Shown piece by piece: positions 28,741 to 38,494 of a DNA stretch of 64,000 nt. The stretch is from an uncultured Bacteroidales bacterium. GTDB lineage: Bacteria > Bacteroidota > Bacteroidia > Bacteroidales > F082. The position numbers were made by a program, and so were the translations under genes. Within the stretch, counting starts at the first letter, position 1; every line of letters starts with the position of its first letter. The notes beneath the pieces were generated by a model, which had not been told where the DNA came from, did no database searches, and saw nothing but the letters and a program-made list of their open reading frames with translations. The stretch spans positions 119,896-183,895 of the forward strand of contig CAMVCZ010000002.1 of NCBI GenBank assembly GCA_947166105.1, written 5' to 3'.

Positions 28741-29387
28741 CAAAGTTTGTCGTTTGTTTTTTCCAGCACTTCCCAATGACCACTATAGCCTTTGCCAATG
28801 TATCTGACGCAATTGGATAATTTCTTTAAATGGCGGCCTACCGTTTTTGAACTTATGCCCAATTGTTTGGCAATTTCTTCTCGTGTTATTTTCGGATTGT
28901 TGGAAACTAAATCAATTATGGCTTGAGGGACATCTTGAGGGACATCTTGAGGGACATCATGGTTAATAGTTTGTGTTTCCGAAACAAATTCGACATTCGA
29001 ATGAATCGTAACACAAAACACAGTCAACTTTGACACATCAAACACAACCGGCGGAATAAGGGAAGGTGAAACCTCAGCCACCAGCAAGTCTCCATCTGGG
29101 AACTCGAACCGTTCAACGCTCATGGTCGGCAATGGAAGAATGTTGCCGTCAGAGCGGATTGCGGCAATCTTTTTCAAAAGCCCGTCATCAACTTTCAGGC
29201 CCGACAAAGTGCCGTCATCATTGACTCCAATGAACAGATACCCCTTCTTCCGCGAGTCAGGTAAGTCGTTGGCGAAAGCGCAAATAGCCTCGCAAAACTT
29301 ATCCATATTGGTGGTCGATATGGTTTTTTCCACCCGATAAGTTTCCGTGCTTTGCAGCATCGTGCATATTTCTTCCTTTGTAATCAT
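28740..29387 (-). CDS. AlbA_2/Schlafen-like domain plus winged-helix DNA-binding protein, apparently internally shortened
   Basis: FANDLPDSRKKGYLFIGVNDDGTLSGLKVDD (AlbA_2-like); DVPQDVPQDVPQ linker; REEIAKQLGISSKTVGRHLKKL wHTH. Confidence 0.75.
   Translation of the reverse strand: MITKEEICTMLQSTETYRVEKTISTTNMDKFCEAICAFANDLPDSRKKGYLFIGVNDDGTLSGLKVDDGLLKKIAAIRSDGNILPLPTMSVERFEFPDGDLLVAEVSPSLIPPVVFDVSKLTVFCVTIHSNVEFVSETQTINHDVPQDVPQDVPQAIIDLVSNNPKITREEIAKQLGISSKTVGRHLKKLSNCVRYIGKGYSGHWEVLEKTNDKL
28923..28958. repeat. Three 12-bp tandem repeats (ttgagggacatc) encoding (DVPQ)n
   Basis: Read directly from sequence. Confidence 0.9.
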
Positions 29388-29416
29388 AATGCTTTCATCA
29401 TCGTCTTATTCCGCTG

Positions 29417-29424
29417 CAAATTTA
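29417..29424 (-). promoter_or_regulatory. -7 box (TAAATTTG) for the AlbA_2 / C10 copy 2 unit
   Basis: CAAATTTA on + strand, 30 nt upstream of 29387. Confidence 0.45.
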
Positions 29425-29449
29425 TGCTTTTTTTGGAAAACGCAAAACA

Positions 29450-29480
29450 AAAACAGCCCCCGAAAACTGGAGGCTGTTTT
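29450..29480 (-). terminator. Rho-independent terminator of ppdK
   Basis: AAAACAGCC...GGCTGTTTT, followed on the minus strand by a T-rich run (TTTTTGTTTTG). Confidence 0.75.
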
Positions 29481-29500
29481 GCTTATAGGAATGAACCCAA

Positions 29501-32218
29501 TTACTTTGCTCTCTCTTCCTCAATAGCGGCCTGTGCAGCGGCCAGACGTGCCACGGGCACGCGGAACGGCGAGCAGCTGACGTAGTTCAAGCCGGCCTTG
29601 TAGAAGAAGTGTACCGAAGCGGGATCGCCGCCGTGTTCGCCGCAGACGCCGCACTTCAGGTTGGCGCGTTGGCTACGGCCACGCTCCACGCCCAACTTCA
29701 CCAATTGGCCAACGCCTTCTTGGTCGAGGGTGTTGAACGGGTCGGCAGGGATGATCTTCTCTTCGATGTAGTCCTTCACGATGGCGTTCACGTCGTCGCG
29801 GCTGAAGCCGAAGGTCATCTGGGTGAGGTCGTTGGTACCGAAGCTGAAGAACTCGGCTACGCTGGCAATCTGGTCGGCAACTAAAGTAGCGCGAGGAATC
29901 TCAATCATGGTGCCGTACATGTAGTTGATCTTGACACCGAACTTGGCTTCCACTTCAGCCTTCACGCGGTTGGCGATGGCCTTCTGGTGCTCAAGCTCCT
30001 TGACGTTGATGGTCAGCGGGACCATGATTTCCAGATGCGGGTCGAAGCCTTCCGTCATCAGTTCAGCGGTGGCCTCAAAGAGGGCACGGAACTGTGTTTC
30101 GGTGATCTCGGGATAGACGATGCCGAGGCGCACGCCACGCAGACCCATCATCGGGTTCACTTCGTTGAGGGCGTCGATGCGCTTCTTGATTTCCTCGAAG
30201 CTGATGCCACGCTCCTTGGCGAGGGCTTTCTGCTTCTCTTCGGTATGAGGCACGAACTCGTGCAAGGGCGGGTCCATGAGGCGGAAGGTCAACGGTTTGC
30301 CGTTCAAGACCTTCAGCGTGCCCTTGGCAGCGTTCTTGATGTAAGGCTCAAGTTCGGCCAAGGCAGCCACGCGCTCTTCGGTGGTGTTGGCTAAGATCAT
30401 GTTGCGCAGCTTGGCTAACGGCTCTTCGCTGTTCTTGCCGTAGAACATGTGTTCGATACGGAACAGGCCGATACCTTCGGCGCCGAAGTTGACAGCGTTC
30501 TGGGCATCTTCCGGGTTGTCGGCGTTGGTGCGGACACCCATCTTGCGGTACTTGTCGACCAGAGCCATGAACTGCTGGAACAGCGGGTTCTCGGTGGCGT
30601 TGATCATGCCGACGGGTTCGTCGTAGACCCAGCCCTTGGAACCGTTCAAGCTGATGATGTCGCCTTCCTTGAATTGCTTGTCACCGATCTTCACGATGCC
30701 TTTTTCAAGGTCGATCTTCACGGCATCGCAGCCCACGATGCAGCACTTGCCCCAGCCACGAGCCACGAGAGCGGCGTGTGAGGTCATACCGCCACGGGCG
30801 GTCAGGATACCATCGGCGGCACGCATGCCTTCGACGTCTTCGGGGTTGGTTTCCTCACGGACCAGGATGTTGGCCACCTTAGCGGCACGGTATTCCTTGG
30901 CCTTCTCGCTGGTGAGGGCGATGCGACCGACAGCGCCACCAGGACCTGCGGGCAGACCCTTGGCGATGACGTCGTGCTTCTTCTCGTCGGCAGCGTCGAG
31001 GATGGGGTGGAGGAGTTCGTCGAGTTGCTCAGGGGTGAGGCGCATGACGACTTCCTTTTCGTCGATGAGGCCTTCCTTCAGCATGTCGAGAGCCATGGTC
31101 AGAGCGGCAACGCCAGTGCGCTTGCCGACGCGGCACTGCAGCATGTAGAGCTTGCCATCTTGGATGGTGAACTCGATGTCGAGCATGTCATGGTAGTTCT
31201 CTTCGAGGATGCGGCGCACTTCGCAGAGTTCCTTATAGGTCTCGGGCATCAGCTCCTGCATGGAGTGCATGTGCTTGTTCTGTTCGTTCTTGGTGTCGTC
31301 GTTTAGCGGGTTGGGGGTACGGATACCGGCCACCACGTCCTCACCTTGGGCGTTGATCAGCCATTCGCCGTAGAATTGGTTGTCGCCAGTGGCGGGGTTA
31401 CGGGTGAATGCCACGCCGGTAGCGGAGCCTTCGCCCATGTTACCGAACACCATGGTCTGCACGTTGACGGCAGTGCCCCAGTCGTCCGGGATACCTTCAA
31501 TACGGCGGTAGGAGATGGCCTTCTTGCCGTTCCAGCTCTTGAACACGGCCTTGATGCCGCCTTCGAGTTGGGCCTCGGCGTCGTCCGGGAACTCGGTGCC
31601 CAGCACTTCCTTGATGCGGACTTTGAATTCCTCAGCCAGCTGCTTCAGCTCTTCGGCCTTCAGCTCGGTGTCGCTCTTATAGCCCATCTTCTCCTTGTAG
31701 GCGTCGAGCATGTCGTCGAGTTGTTTGCGGATGCTCTTGCCGTCGGCGGGTTCGATGCCCTCGGCCTTCTCCATGACGACGTCGGCGTACATCATGATGA
31801 GGCGGCGGTAGGAGTCATACACGAAACGCGGGTTGTTGGTCTTCTTGATCAAGCCAGGGATGGTCTTGGAGCAGAGACCGATATTGAGCACGGTGTCCAT
31901 CATGCCGGGCATCGACTTGCGCGCGCCTGAGCGGCAGCTGACGAGCAGCGGGTTGTCGGGGTCGCTGTATTTCATGCCCATGATGTTCTCCATGTTCTTC
32001 ATGCCGGCGTGGACCTCGTCCATCAGGCCAGCGGGAAGTTGGCAATTGTTTTGGTAATAGGCTGTGCAACATTCCGTTGTGATGGTCAAGCCGGCCGGTA
32101 CGGGCAGCTTGAGCAAGCACATTTCGGCCAGGTTGGCGCCTTTGCCACCCAGCTCGTTCTTCATCGAAGCATTGCCTTCAGCGGTCTTTCCGCCAAAGGT
32201 GTAAACGTACTTTGTCAT
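29501..32218 (-). CDS. ppdK: Pyruvate, phosphate dikinase
   Basis: KYVYTFGGKTAEGNASMKNELGGKGANLAEM; GILTARGGMTSHAALVARGWGKCCIVGC; C-terminal CGEHGGDP. Confidence 0.97.
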   Translation of the reverse strand: MTKYVYTFGGKTAEGNASMKNELGGKGANLAEMCLLKLPVPAGLTITTECCTAYYQNNCQLPAGLMDEVHAGMKNMENIMGMKYSDPDNPLLVSCRSGARKSMPGMMDTVLNIGLCSKTIPGLIKKTNNPRFVYDSYRRLIMMYADVVMEKAEGIEPADGKSIRKQLDDMLDAYKEKMGYKSDTELKAEELKQLAEEFKVRIKEVLGTEFPDDAEAQLEGGIKAVFKSWNGKKAISYRRIEGIPDDWGTAVNVQTMVFGNMGEGSATGVAFTRNPATGDNQFYGEWLINAQGEDVVAGIRTPNPLNDDTKNEQNKHMHSMQELMPETYKELCEVRRILEENYHDMLDIEFTIQDGKLYMLQCRVGKRTGVAALTMALDMLKEGLIDEKEVVMRLTPEQLDELLHPILDAADEKKHDVIAKGLPAGPGGAVGRIALTSEKAKEYRAAKVANILVREETNPEDVEGMRAADGILTARGGMTSHAALVARGWGKCCIVGCDAVKIDLEKGIVKIGDKQFKEGDIISLNGSKGWVYDEPVGMINATENPLFQQFMALVDKYRKMGVRTNADNPEDAQNAVNFGAEGIGLFRIEHMFYGKNSEEPLAKLRNMILANTTEERVAALAELEPYIKNAAKGTLKVLNGKPLTFRLMDPPLHEFVPHTEEKQKALAKERGISFEEIKKRIDALNEVNPMMGLRGVRLGIVYPEITETQFRALFEATAELMTEGFDPHLEIMVPLTINVKELEHQKAIANRVKAEVEAKFGVKINYMYGTMIEIPRATLVADQIASVAEFFSFGTNDLTQMTFGFSRDDVNAIVKDYIEEKIIPADPFNTLDQEGVGQLVKLGVERGRSQRANLKCGVCGEHGGDPASVHFFYKAGLNYVSCSPFRVPVARLAAAQAAIEEERAK

Positions 32219-32276
32219 TTTCTTAATTGATTATTAGTGAATTAACTGATATTCTTTTAGTTTTAGAATTAAGGTG

Positions 32277-32284
32277 CAAAAGTA
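32277..32284 (-). promoter_or_regulatory. -7 box (TACTTTTG) for ppdK
   Basis: CAAAAGTA on + strand upstream of 32218. Confidence 0.45.
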
Positions 32285-32467
32285 TGGATTTGTCATGGAA
32301 AATGCAATAGGGTAGGAGGATTTTTTGAAGAAAGATTGAAATAACCTTTTTAAAATAGGTATGAAGACGCGCCAATGCTCCAAATTTTGTTGCGGATATT
32401 GGCCTATTGATGTAACGATGGCGTGTTTGTGGTACCGCTTGGGTGCTTGAAGGATTGAATCGGCCGA

Positions 32468-35400
32468 TTATTTTGTGGCTTCCGCAGCTAAACTATAGCG
32501 ATTATCCTCTTCATCCATCGGATATGGAATCACCGTTACCGTAGATATAGAAGTTTTGTTCTTCTTGAAGTTTTCGGCTTGCTCGAATATCGCCTTGAAA
32601 ACTTCATCGCGTGTCGCGGGCGGGTATTTATGCTTGGCAAGAGTGAGGATAATCTGCACTTTCAACTGCGCTTTGATGTCAGCTTTCTTGTCCCAATCAA
32701 TGTATTGGGTTTTGTCGTCAACCACATCCTTCACGTCTTTGGCAAGGGAAATGTATTGTTTTTCAGTGTATTCATCAAGGAAACCATACTGCTCAGCGAC
32801 GGATTTCAGGATGTCGTAGAAGGCTTTCACTTCGATGTCGGGAATGCCTTCGGGCAATTTGTTCTCTTTCTTAATTTCCTCAAGCAGGTCTGCCAACTGC
32901 TTGGCCACTTCCGTGACAATCTCGTCTGCCAATACGATATCATCGGAGCGGTCGTTGTATTTGTCAATAATGCCTTTCAATCGGTCGGTGAAGCTAACAG
33001 CCTTGATCTTGTTCACTCTCTTCACGCTATCGATGACACGCTTCAGCAGTTGTTCCATCAGCTTGATTTTCGTGTTCTGATAGGGCAATCGTTTTAGCTT
33101 TTCCATGTATTGGCTTGCCAGCAAGTCGATTTGCTCCGTGTCGTCGAGACGCATTGTGTTGATGGCCACGACTTCTTCAGAGATAAGTGCTTCATTGATC
33201 AGTTTCAAAACGTGTCTGTTCATCTGTGTTGCGTCAGGCGATTCGCCCGTCGTAGTCTTGTAGATGACCGATCGCACACCTGTGAAGAAATGGACATCGT
33301 TGATTTCATCTTTAGTGATGCGCTCGTCGTTGTTGCACATGTTGTAGGCCGACTTCATGATGTTGGTGTGCTTCATGAAGCGCTTTTCCAACTCCTCGGT
33401 CTGCTGAATGCGCTCGGCGGCCATTTGCAGGGCATCAAGCTGCTCCAATGGCGTTCCTGTGAAGAACTTGGAATAGTCGAAGCCGTGGAACATGCGCCTC
33501 AACAAATCAAGTTCGTCCTTAAACAACTTTACGGCATTGTCGATGGTTTCCACAGGAGTCTCATTTTGTCCGCCATTGGCGTATTTTTTCATCGCCTGAT
33601 TGAACTTCTTCTTGATGCCCAAGTAATCCACGATGAGTCCTTTGTCCTTGCCTGGATAGTTGCGGTTCACGCGGCTGACGGTCTGAATCAGCGTGTGCAT
33701 CTGCAAAGGCTTGTAACAATACATGGTGTCCAAACAAGGTACATCGAAACCCGTAATCCACATGTCGACCACGATGGCAATCTTGAAGTTCGATTTCTCC
33801 TCCTTGAATTGTAGGTCGAGTTTCTTTCTGTCCTCGTCAGTGCCCAGAAGATTGTACAGTTTAGGGTCGTCGTCTTTCTGTCGGATGAAGACCATCTTAA
33901 TCTTCTCCATGGGCTTGATTTTTTCAGACTCTACTCTCGTGAGTTCCTCGCCATCGCCACACACTCTCACCTCGGCCCATTCGGGGCGCATGGTGATGAT
34001 TTCCTTGTAGATGGCATAGCCGATTTCCCTTGTGGCACACACAATCATGGCCTTGCCTTTGACGGTGCTGCCTTCCTCAACACGGCGTTCGTAGTGTCGG
34101 ATGAAGTCGTCAGCCAACCGATGAATGAGGTCGGGGCTGTTGAGCAGAATGCTCATCTGTGTCATGGCCCGCTTGCTCTCCTCGATTTGGTACTCGGTGG
34201 CACCTTCTTCGGCACATTGGTCATAGTATGCTTCAATCTGCTTGATGAGTTCGCTGTCGGCAAACACATGAGAGGCACGACCTTCGTACATGATGGTCTT
34301 GGTGATGCCATCGTTGACGGCCTCAATCATGGAATACTCATCGACAATGCCGCCAAAGACCTCTAACGTCGGGTCGATGGGTGTACCAGTAAAGCCGACG
34401 TAAGTAGCGTTGGGTAGTGAGTCGCGCAGGTATTTGGCAAAACCGTAAGAACGCCTCACGCCTTTGTCGGTAATCTCCACTTTTTCCTCAATGCCCGTCT
34501 GCGAGCGATGCGCTTCATCGCTGATGCAGATGATGTTGGCACGGTTGGAAAGAAGGTTGATGTCCTTGGAGAACTTCTGTATGGTAGTGAGAAACACGCC
34601 ACCGCTGGTGCGCCCTTGCAGTTTGTCCTTCAAGTCCTCACGGCTTTCCACCTGCTCTATCACGCTGTCGCCCACAAACTGTTTGGCGTTGAGCAACAGA
34701 CGAGAAAGTTGATCGTCCAAGTCAGTGCGGTCGGTGATGAGGATGATGGTGGGACTGCACAAGGCCTTGCTCTTCATGAGCAGGCGCGAGAGGAAGAGCA
34801 TGGTGAGCGACTTGCCGCAACCCGTGGCTCCGAAATAGGTGCCGCCCTTGCCATCGCCACCCGCATTGAGCTTGCTGTGGTTGAGGATGTTCTGATAGAG
34901 CGAGCGGGCAGCGAAATATTGTGGATATCGGCAGATGAACTTCCGCTCGTCCTTGGAGGTATCGGGGAAATAGACGAAGTTGTGGATGACATCGATGAGG
35001 CGGTCCTTGCGGAACAGGCCGGCAATCATTGTCTTGAGCGACGAAATGCCATTGTCGGCCTTGTCCTTGGCGTTGACCTTGCGCCAGGCATAGAAGAACT
35101 CGTAAGGCGTGTATAGCGTGCCGAACTTATTGTTTACTCCGTCGGAGATGACGATGAAGGCAGTGTATTTGAACAAGGCAGGAATATCGCGGCGGTAGCG
35201 GATGGTGAGTTGCTTGTAGGCATCCTCGATGGTCGTGTTCTGTTTGAGTGCGTTCTTGAACTCGAACACCACCACGGGCAGACCATTGACGAAAACAATG
35301 GCATCGGGGATGCGGTGTTGGTTGCCCACGATGTCGAACTGGTTGACGACTTTGAAGAGGTTGTGTTTCTGGTTCGGTTCATCGAAGGCGATGGGATAGA

Positions 35401-35713
35401 TATAGAGGTTTTGTTTAGTAGGGTCTTCCCTTTTCAGCGAAAAGCCGTCCATGAGCAGGTGGATGGTGTGTTTGTTTTCGTCATAGAGCGAGCCACCGGT
35501 TTGCTGCATGATGACGCGGATGGCAGTCTCCACCTCTTGGTCGGTGATGCCGTCGTTCTTGTAGCGATTGTGCAGGTATTCCGCCAAGTCGTCGCGCAGC
35601 ACCACCTCGTCGAGGTTGCGCACGATGTCCTCGCCTTTCACATGCTCATAACCTTGCTCTTGCAGCAGGGCAATGATGGACTGTTCTAATTGGCTTTCGT
35701 TGAAATAAGGCAT
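32468..35713 (-). CDS. hsdR: Type I restriction enzyme R subunit
   Basis: IPDAIVFVNGLPVVVFEFKN nuclease motif; GTYFGATGCGKSLTM Walker A; CISDEAHRSQTG; GFTGTPID. Confidence 0.95.
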   Translation of the reverse strand: MPYFNESQLEQSIIALLQEQGYEHVKGEDIVRNLDEVVLRDDLAEYLHNRYKNDGITDQEVETAIRVIMQQTGGSLYDENKHTIHLLMDGFSLKREDPTKQNLYIYPIAFDEPNQKHNLFKVVNQFDIVGNQHRIPDAIVFVNGLPVVVFEFKNALKQNTTIEDAYKQLTIRYRRDIPALFKYTAFIVISDGVNNKFGTLYTPYEFFYAWRKVNAKDKADNGISSLKTMIAGLFRKDRLIDVIHNFVYFPDTSKDERKFICRYPQYFAARSLYQNILNHSKLNAGGDGKGGTYFGATGCGKSLTMLFLSRLLMKSKALCSPTIILITDRTDLDDQLSRLLLNAKQFVGDSVIEQVESREDLKDKLQGRTSGGVFLTTIQKFSKDINLLSNRANIICISDEAHRSQTGIEEKVEITDKGVRRSYGFAKYLRDSLPNATYVGFTGTPIDPTLEVFGGIVDEYSMIEAVNDGITKTIMYEGRASHVFADSELIKQIEAYYDQCAEEGATEYQIEESKRAMTQMSILLNSPDLIHRLADDFIRHYERRVEEGSTVKGKAMIVCATREIGYAIYKEIITMRPEWAEVRVCGDGEELTRVESEKIKPMEKIKMVFIRQKDDDPKLYNLLGTDEDRKKLDLQFKEEKSNFKIAIVVDMWITGFDVPCLDTMYCYKPLQMHTLIQTVSRVNRNYPGKDKGLIVDYLGIKKKFNQAMKKYANGGQNETPVETIDNAVKLFKDELDLLRRMFHGFDYSKFFTGTPLEQLDALQMAAERIQQTEELEKRFMKHTNIMKSAYNMCNNDERITKDEINDVHFFTGVRSVIYKTTTGESPDATQMNRHVLKLINEALISEEVVAINTMRLDDTEQIDLLASQYMEKLKRLPYQNTKIKLMEQLLKRVIDSVKRVNKIKAVSFTDRLKGIIDKYNDRSDDIVLADEIVTEVAKQLADLLEEIKKENKLPEGIPDIEVKAFYDILKSVAEQYGFLDEYTEKQYISLAKDVKDVVDDKTQYIDWDKKADIKAQLKVQIILTLAKHKYPPATRDEVFKAIFEQAENFKKNKTSISTVTVIPYPMDEEDNRYSLAAEATK

Positions 35714-35727
35714 GGGAAATTTTCCTT

Positions 35728-36453
35728 TCAGTTTTTGAACAACAAATACACAAAAGAATAGGATTGGTTATCCAAATCTCCTGTGGCTTCTGCCGCTTTG
35801 ATATTGTTTTCAGCCCGTTGGATAGCCGCTTCTAATTTGCCATTATCACACAACTTGACAACCCAACCTGAATCTTTTACACATTCTTCACTTTTCAATA
35901 TCTTAAGAAACGACTTCCCATCTGTGTTTTGGAAATACGACATCATATAGGGCGACAACAACCTTTGCATGGTTCGTCCACAGGTTTTGATCAATTGGGT
36001 TCGGTTTTCAAAATGCAGCAAAAACCAATACTCGATGCTTGGCATATTGGGACAAAGCACAACACTTCCATTGGCAATCTTATTTTTTATGCTGTTTTCA
36101 AATCTTTTATGTTTTTCTTGATAGGCCTTGTTGCCATAGATGGTGTCAAAATCAAACACACAATAGATTTTGGCATCTGGGTTTTCTTTCAATATTGCGT
36201 TAATCCTTTTAGGAAATTCTTCAGGGTAACTTGCCTCATTGCCAAAATACTCCGGTAAAACCTTAAACTTATGAATTGTCGTGTCAGACAGATGCTTAAA
36301 ATAGTAACGCTCCGTGTTTTCACCTCCGCTGATGACAAAAGGAAGCAAAGGTTTGATTTCACGCACGCCTTCATCTGGAACTTGCTGAGCAGGTGGGCTG
36401 AAATAAACAGGTTGTCTATTTGTGTTCTTTATTAAGTTCTTCCCGTTTGCCAT
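35728..36453 (-). CDS. rloB: RloB-like protein
   Basis: FVISGGENTERYYFKHL...KIYCVFDFDTIYG...MPSIEYWFLLHFE; adjacent to an AAA ATPase in a type I RM locus. Confidence 0.75.
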   Translation of the reverse strand: MANGKNLIKNTNRQPVYFSPPAQQVPDEGVREIKPLLPFVISGGENTERYYFKHLSDTTIHKFKVLPEYFGNEASYPEEFPKRINAILKENPDAKIYCVFDFDTIYGNKAYQEKHKRFENSIKNKIANGSVVLCPNMPSIEYWFLLHFENRTQLIKTCGRTMQRLLSPYMMSYFQNTDGKSFLKILKSEECVKDSGWVVKLCDNGKLEAAIQRAENNIKAAEATGDLDNQSYSFVYLLFKN

Positions 36454-36468
36454 CTGTAATCTCCTTCG

Positions 36469-37710
36469 TTACATCGTAGCACCAAATCTTCCAAGTCTAT
36501 AGGCCGATCTAATCGAAGCAATCCTGTTCAGCCCCTTGAACTCGGTAAGCCTGAATAAATCCGTTGTTCCAGATGCTTTCTTCTCAGTGAACCAAATGGA
36601 GTCTTTTCGTATTAAATCATTGACCAGATCCAGCAAACTGTCGTCATGGATGGTGACAAGCATTTGCGACAGGCCTTTGTTATTGAAATATTCAAACAAC
36701 AATTTCTCCAAAAACCTTGGATGCAGCGATGCCTCAATCTCATCCACCATGAGAAAACTATCTTTCACTCGAACATCATAGATGGCAGAGGCAAGGCCAA
36801 AAATACGCCGGGTGCCATACGACTCCAAATATATCGGTAATTTGTATTTTTCTTTCTCTTCGCCATTGGTAACCAAATGCTCAAAAAACGTCCGATATGT
36901 TTTAATAGTTAAGGTGATGGACTTCGTTGTCCTTTCAAATGGGACCTCAACTGGGGTGGTGTCGAAAGCCTGCGTCTCAATATCTGAAATGTCAAAATGT
37001 GCATTCTTGAAATAATTCACAAGATATTCCCTAAATGCAGTATCATTGGCAAGTTTTTCTTCTGCCTTTTCGGTCAAAGAAAGCGTAGGATCAACCATCT
37101 TCTCAAAATGCGTAATCATCCACCGCCTCACAGTATTCAGCTCAGATACACTCACATTCGCCTTGCCTAACGCCGCAAAAAAGGACATATTCTTAAGACA
37201 TTCCACAGAAATCTTTTCTTTTTCCGTTGGACTTAATTTGACGACAGAGTTATTATAAACAATAACGGACATGCCATCCTTATATTCCCTAACAAAAAGC
37301 ATCGTCGGCTGAACGCTCTTATAGTAATTGAGCTTTTCCAAATACACCTGATCTTCATCTAATTCCAGCTGATAATTGTATTTGATCCCTCCAACATAAA
37401 AGACCAATTCGAATCGTGAAGGTTCTATGCTGGTTTTTTTATCAAACAAAAATGGAATTACAGAAGTGGTTTCCTCTATGCTTCTAGTTTGTTTTTTCCA
37501 AAACGAACGTAGAAACTCAAAGGCTTTCAGTAGGTTGGATTTACCAGATGCATTGGCGCCATACACCATGGCAAACCTCAAAAGGCGGACCCCAGGAGCG
37601 ACTTCAAACACCTGATAATCATCAGCAAAGGTGTCTTTAGTGGCCTCAAAGCTAAACGTTACCTCATCCTTGAATGAAAGAAAATTCTTTATTTTCAGTT
37701 CCTGTATCAT
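36469..37710 (-). CDS. rloA: RloA-like AAA/ABC-type ATPase
   Basis: MIQELKIKNFLSFKDEVTFSFEA; Walker A VYGANASGKSNLLKAFEFL; Walker B LMVDEIEASLHPRFLEKLL; start set downstream of a -7 box at 37735-37742. Confidence 0.82.
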   Translation of the reverse strand: MIQELKIKNFLSFKDEVTFSFEATKDTFADDYQVFEVAPGVRLLRFAMVYGANASGKSNLLKAFEFLRSFWKKQTRSIEETTSVIPFLFDKKTSIEPSRFELVFYVGGIKYNYQLELDEDQVYLEKLNYYKSVQPTMLFVREYKDGMSVIVYNNSVVKLSPTEKEKISVECLKNMSFFAALGKANVSVSELNTVRRWMITHFEKMVDPTLSLTEKAEEKLANDTAFREYLVNYFKNAHFDISDIETQAFDTTPVEVPFERTTKSITLTIKTYRTFFEHLVTNGEEKEKYKLPIYLESYGTRRIFGLASAIYDVRVKDSFLMVDEIEASLHPRFLEKLLFEYFNNKGLSQMLVTIHDDSLLDLVNDLIRKDSIWFTEKKASGTTDLFRLTEFKGLNRIASIRSAYRLGRFGATM

Positions 37711-37734
37711 GTCGTTTTTCCTTCTTATACGCCG

Positions 37735-37742
37735 CAAATATA
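37735..37742 (-). promoter_or_regulatory. -7 box (TATATTTG) for rloA-rloB-hsdR
   Basis: CAAATATA on + strand, 25 nt upstream of ATG 37710. Confidence 0.5.
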
Positions 37743-37858
37743 GAATAAAATCAGAAATAAATGAATTTTATTTTCGATTTTTGATATTTTTATGCAGATT
37801 CAAAAAGTAAAAACCAAAATTATCATCTTTTACTCTGCTTAAACTCATTGACAAAACA

Positions 37859-38494
37859 TCATTTCTTCTGCTTATAATACTCTATTGTCCAAACCGAATC
37901 AGAGACTTTTTTCAATTTATCTTTGTAGTACGGCAATAACATCAGTGCAGAATCTATCTTTTCGGTATTTGATAATTGTATTACAGAAAAAGTAGAATCT
38001 CTCTTTATAATATTATATTGAATATTATAACGTTTTTCTATCATACATAAAACTGATTCTAATTCTTCAATTTGGCGCATGTTTTTATTAAATTCACTAT
38101 TATATTCTTTCTCAAACCTATAAATGGCATCAACCAATTTATTAAACTTTCCCGACAACTCATTATATTCATCGACTAATTCTTTTGAAGTAAGCAACTT
38201 ATCTCCTTGACGGAACATCAGTTCTGTACTATCTTGCTGTAAAATCACAGGGTTCACTACAGACCTTTTCAAAGAATATGAAGTCGTATGCTCCACCGAG
38301 TCATGCTTGATGTCAAAATACTCTTCAACCAAATCACTACGAAACGACAATTCTTGTATGGTTTTATCCCGCTCATAAATTTGATCCTCGAGTTTCCCAA
38401 TATAAAATATGCAGTAAACGAGTGCCACCGCTAAACCAATAACAAGTAGTATTGGCACAAATTCAATCACTTTTCTTAAAATTTTATTTTTCAT
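37859..38494 (-). CDS. Membrane-anchored coiled-coil protein, unknown function
   Basis: FVPILLVIGLAVALVYCIFYIGKLEDQIYERDKTIQEL: N-terminal TM helix then coiled coil; overlaps the preceding gene. Confidence 0.65.
   Translation of the reverse strand: MKNKILRKVIEFVPILLVIGLAVALVYCIFYIGKLEDQIYERDKTIQELSFRSDLVEEYFDIKHDSVEHTTSYSLKRSVVNPVILQQDSTELMFRQGDKLLTSKELVDEYNELSGKFNKLVDAIYRFEKEYNSEFNKNMRQIEELESVLCMIEKRYNIQYNIIKRDSTFSVIQLSNTEKIDSALMLLPYYKDKLKKVSDSVWTIEYYKQKK

Noticed and set aside
30449-31930. Several plus-strand ORFs (110-194 aa) opposite ppdK
   Set aside because: Antisense to a well-conserved ppdK; no start signals or domains.
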